This document shows positions 7,968-8,828 of a stretch of DNA of 8,828 nucleotides, piece by piece. Source of the stretch: JBEKEX01 sp050013615 (GTDB lineage: Bacteria; Chloroflexota; Anaerolineae; Anaerolineales; Anaerolineaceae). Every line of letters starts with the position of its first letter. Position 1 is the stretch's first letter. Below the pieces are notes generated by a model. It saw only the letters and a list, made by a program, of their open reading frames with translations. It had not been told where the DNA came from and ran no database searches. A program made the position numbers and the translations under genes. Location: NCBI GenBank assembly GCA_050013615.1, contig JBEKEX010000109.1, forward strand, positions 1 through 8,828, in the 5' to 3' direction.

Positions 7968-8591
7968 CTACTCCTTCAACGCCGGCCCGTTAAATCGATT
8001 CATTGCCTGATCGATGCCGGCTTCCAAAAAGACGAGGACTGCCTCGACCGCTTGGTCAAAAACAGACTGGAGGATTTGCTGTTCTTCGGCACCGAAATCT
8101 TCCAAGACATAGCTGGCAGCTGCTTTACGGCCCGGCGGCCTGCCGACACCAATCCGCATGCGGGGATAATCCTGCGTCCCAATCCGCTCGATGATCGACG
8201 CCACACCTTTTTGTCCGGCCGAACCACCTGCTGGGCGGATGCGGAGCACGCCAAAAGGCAGGTCGATATCATCGTGAATGACCATCAAATTGTTGATCGG
8301 TAACTTGTAATAATGCATCAGACCGGAGACCGATTTTCCCGAATCATTCATAAAGGTCTGGGGCTTGGCGAGAATCACCTTCCTATCCTGGTGGCTGCCC
8401 ATGCCGACGATCGCATGAGACTGGACCCGGCTCATGCGGATATCCAGCTTTGCCGCAAGCTGGTCGATCGCCATAAATCCGACGTTATGCCGGCTTTGAC
8501 GATATTCCCGTCCGGGATTGCCCAGCCCGACGATCAGGCAGGGAAGCTGGTTATCATTGACACCATCGTTTACTTTTTCTTTATCGAACAT
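7968..8591 (-). CDS. pth: Peptidyl-tRNA hydrolase
   Basis: Cytosolic esterase that releases peptides from peptidyl-tRNA dropped off the ribosome, an essential recycling step. At 207 residues it is slightly longer than E. coli Pth (194), with about 15 extra polar residues at the N-terminus. Landmarks are GLGNPGREY (22-30), with Asn25 corresponding to Asn10 of E. coli; SRHNVGF (33-39), with the catalytic His35 (His20); KPQTFMNDSG (76-85), with Asn82 (Asn68); and HDDIDLP (106-112), with catalytic Asp107 (Asp93). The following glycine-rich loop reads GGSAGQKG (122-129), so Lys128 aligns by eye with E. coli Asn114. ATG 8591 is the only plausible start; upstream AGGCGG is a moderate ribosome site. 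It begins 7 bases after the stop of the preceding membrane protein gene and ends 7 bases before mfd, a tight operon. Pth-mfd adjacency is also known from other bacteria. Confidence 0.96.
   Translation of the reverse strand: MFDKEKVNDGVNDNQLPCLIVGLGNPGREYRQSRHNVGFMAIDQLAAKLDIRMSRVQSHAIVGMGSHQDRKVILAKPQTFMNDSGKSVSGLMHYYKLPINNLMVIHDDIDLPFGVLRIRPAGGSAGQKGVASIIERIGTQDYPRMRIGVGRPPGRKAAASYVLEDFGAEEQQILQSVFDQAVEAVLVFLEAGIDQAMNRFNGPALKE
7971..7976 (-). promoter_or_regulatory. mfd ribosome binding site inside the end of pth
   Basis: AAGGAG on the minus strand forms the last two sense codons (Lys-Glu) of pth, directly before its TAG stop, and lies 10 bases upstream of the TTG taken as the mfd start. 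It decides for TTG 7960 and implies that mfd translation is coupled to pth termination. Confidence 0.7.
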
Positions 8592-8598
8592 GCACTAT

Positions 8599-8828
8599 TT
8601 ACCGCCTATGAATAGCTTTTTGAAAACCCAAATATAGTCCTAACAAGATAAAAACAATCAGCGTGAATGCTGCTCCGGTGATCAGACTCAGGGTTATTCC
8701 TGATGACGTTACCTGGGCCGGGTTGGCCGGCATGGCGGTAGGCGTCGGTGGCACCGGCGTGGCCAACGGAGTAATTGCCAACGTCGCCGCAGTAGTTGCT
8801 GCCAGTCTGCCACTTTCCTTAGTAGGGA
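8599..8828 (-). CDS. C-terminal end of a membrane-anchored protein with Thr/Pro/Ala-rich stalk, 5' end outside window
   Basis: Not recognised as a named family. The frame is open from the right window edge to TAA at 8599-8601, giving 75 visible residues. Counting from the edge, residues 8-42 are a low-complexity linker rich in Ala, Thr and Pro (for example TPLATPVPPTPTAMP at 19-33). About 44-66 form one hydrophobic helix, and the last residues (FQKAIHRR) are basic, as expected for a stop-transfer anchor with a short cytoplasmic tail. This suggests a secreted or surface domain further upstream, held to the membrane by its C-terminus. There is no LPXTG motif. A TTG at 8781 could be read as a start, but it has no ribosome site and the open frame continues upstream, so I consider the gene cut by the window edge. 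It is 7 bases upstream of pth and probably co-transcribed with it. Confidence 0.7.
   Translation of the reverse strand, partial: PTKESGRLAATTAATLAITPLATPVPPTPTAMPANPAQVTSSGITLSLITGAAFTLIVFILLGLYLGFQKAIHRR

Noticed and set aside
8599..8781. Stand-alone 60-residue small membrane protein starting at TTG 8781
   Set aside because: No ribosome site precedes it and the frame stays open with the same Ala/Thr-rich composition to the window edge, so it is the end of a larger gene.

Overview
The window is an ordinary, densely packed stretch of bacterial chromosome with two converging gene clusters. It most likely comes from the Chloroflexota, plausibly an Anaerolineae-type genome. The taxonomic guess rests on the HEAT-repeat protein, whose N-terminal pattern resembles a family I recall mainly from Chloroflexota, on the Pro/Thr-rich, C-terminally anchored surface protein at the right edge, and on a G+C content that looks to be in the mid-50s percent by eye. 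It is an inference; no rRNA or other marker gene is present.

Plus strand, bases 1-2410: the 3' part of an RseP-type intramembrane zinc metalloprotease (cut by the left edge), a complete 347-residue HEAT-repeat protein with a strongly acidic tail, and a small complete acylphosphatase. Gaps are 14 and 2 bases, so these are probably co-transcribed. Minus strand, read from 8828 down to 2429: the C-terminal end of a membrane-anchored protein (cut by the right edge), peptidyl-tRNA hydrolase (pth), the transcription-repair coupling factor (mfd) and the excinuclease subunit uvrB. The first three are separated by 7 bases each. A 90-base gap precedes uvrB and holds a good ribosome binding site and a degenerate, LexA/DinR-like inverted repeat overlapping a weak promoter candidate. 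The two clusters meet tail to tail with only 18 bases between the acyP and uvrB stop codons.

Functionally, mfd and uvrB form a transcription-coupled nucleotide excision repair pair. Mfd removes RNA polymerase stalled at a lesion and recruits UvrA, which loads UvrB. Pth recycles peptidyl-tRNA released from aborted translation, and pth-mfd adjacency is a familiar bacterial arrangement. RseP-like proteases cut membrane proteins such as anti-sigma factors; the HEAT protein and acylphosphatase have no evident mechanistic tie to it.

I found no RNA gene, mobile element, CRISPR array, prophage or integration signature, and no gap over 100 bases. Nothing here is clearly a new system. The points most worth a second look are the possible SOS-type operator before uvrB, the unassigned HEAT protein with its acidic tail, the right-edge anchored protein, and an apparent substitution in a usually conserved Pth position.
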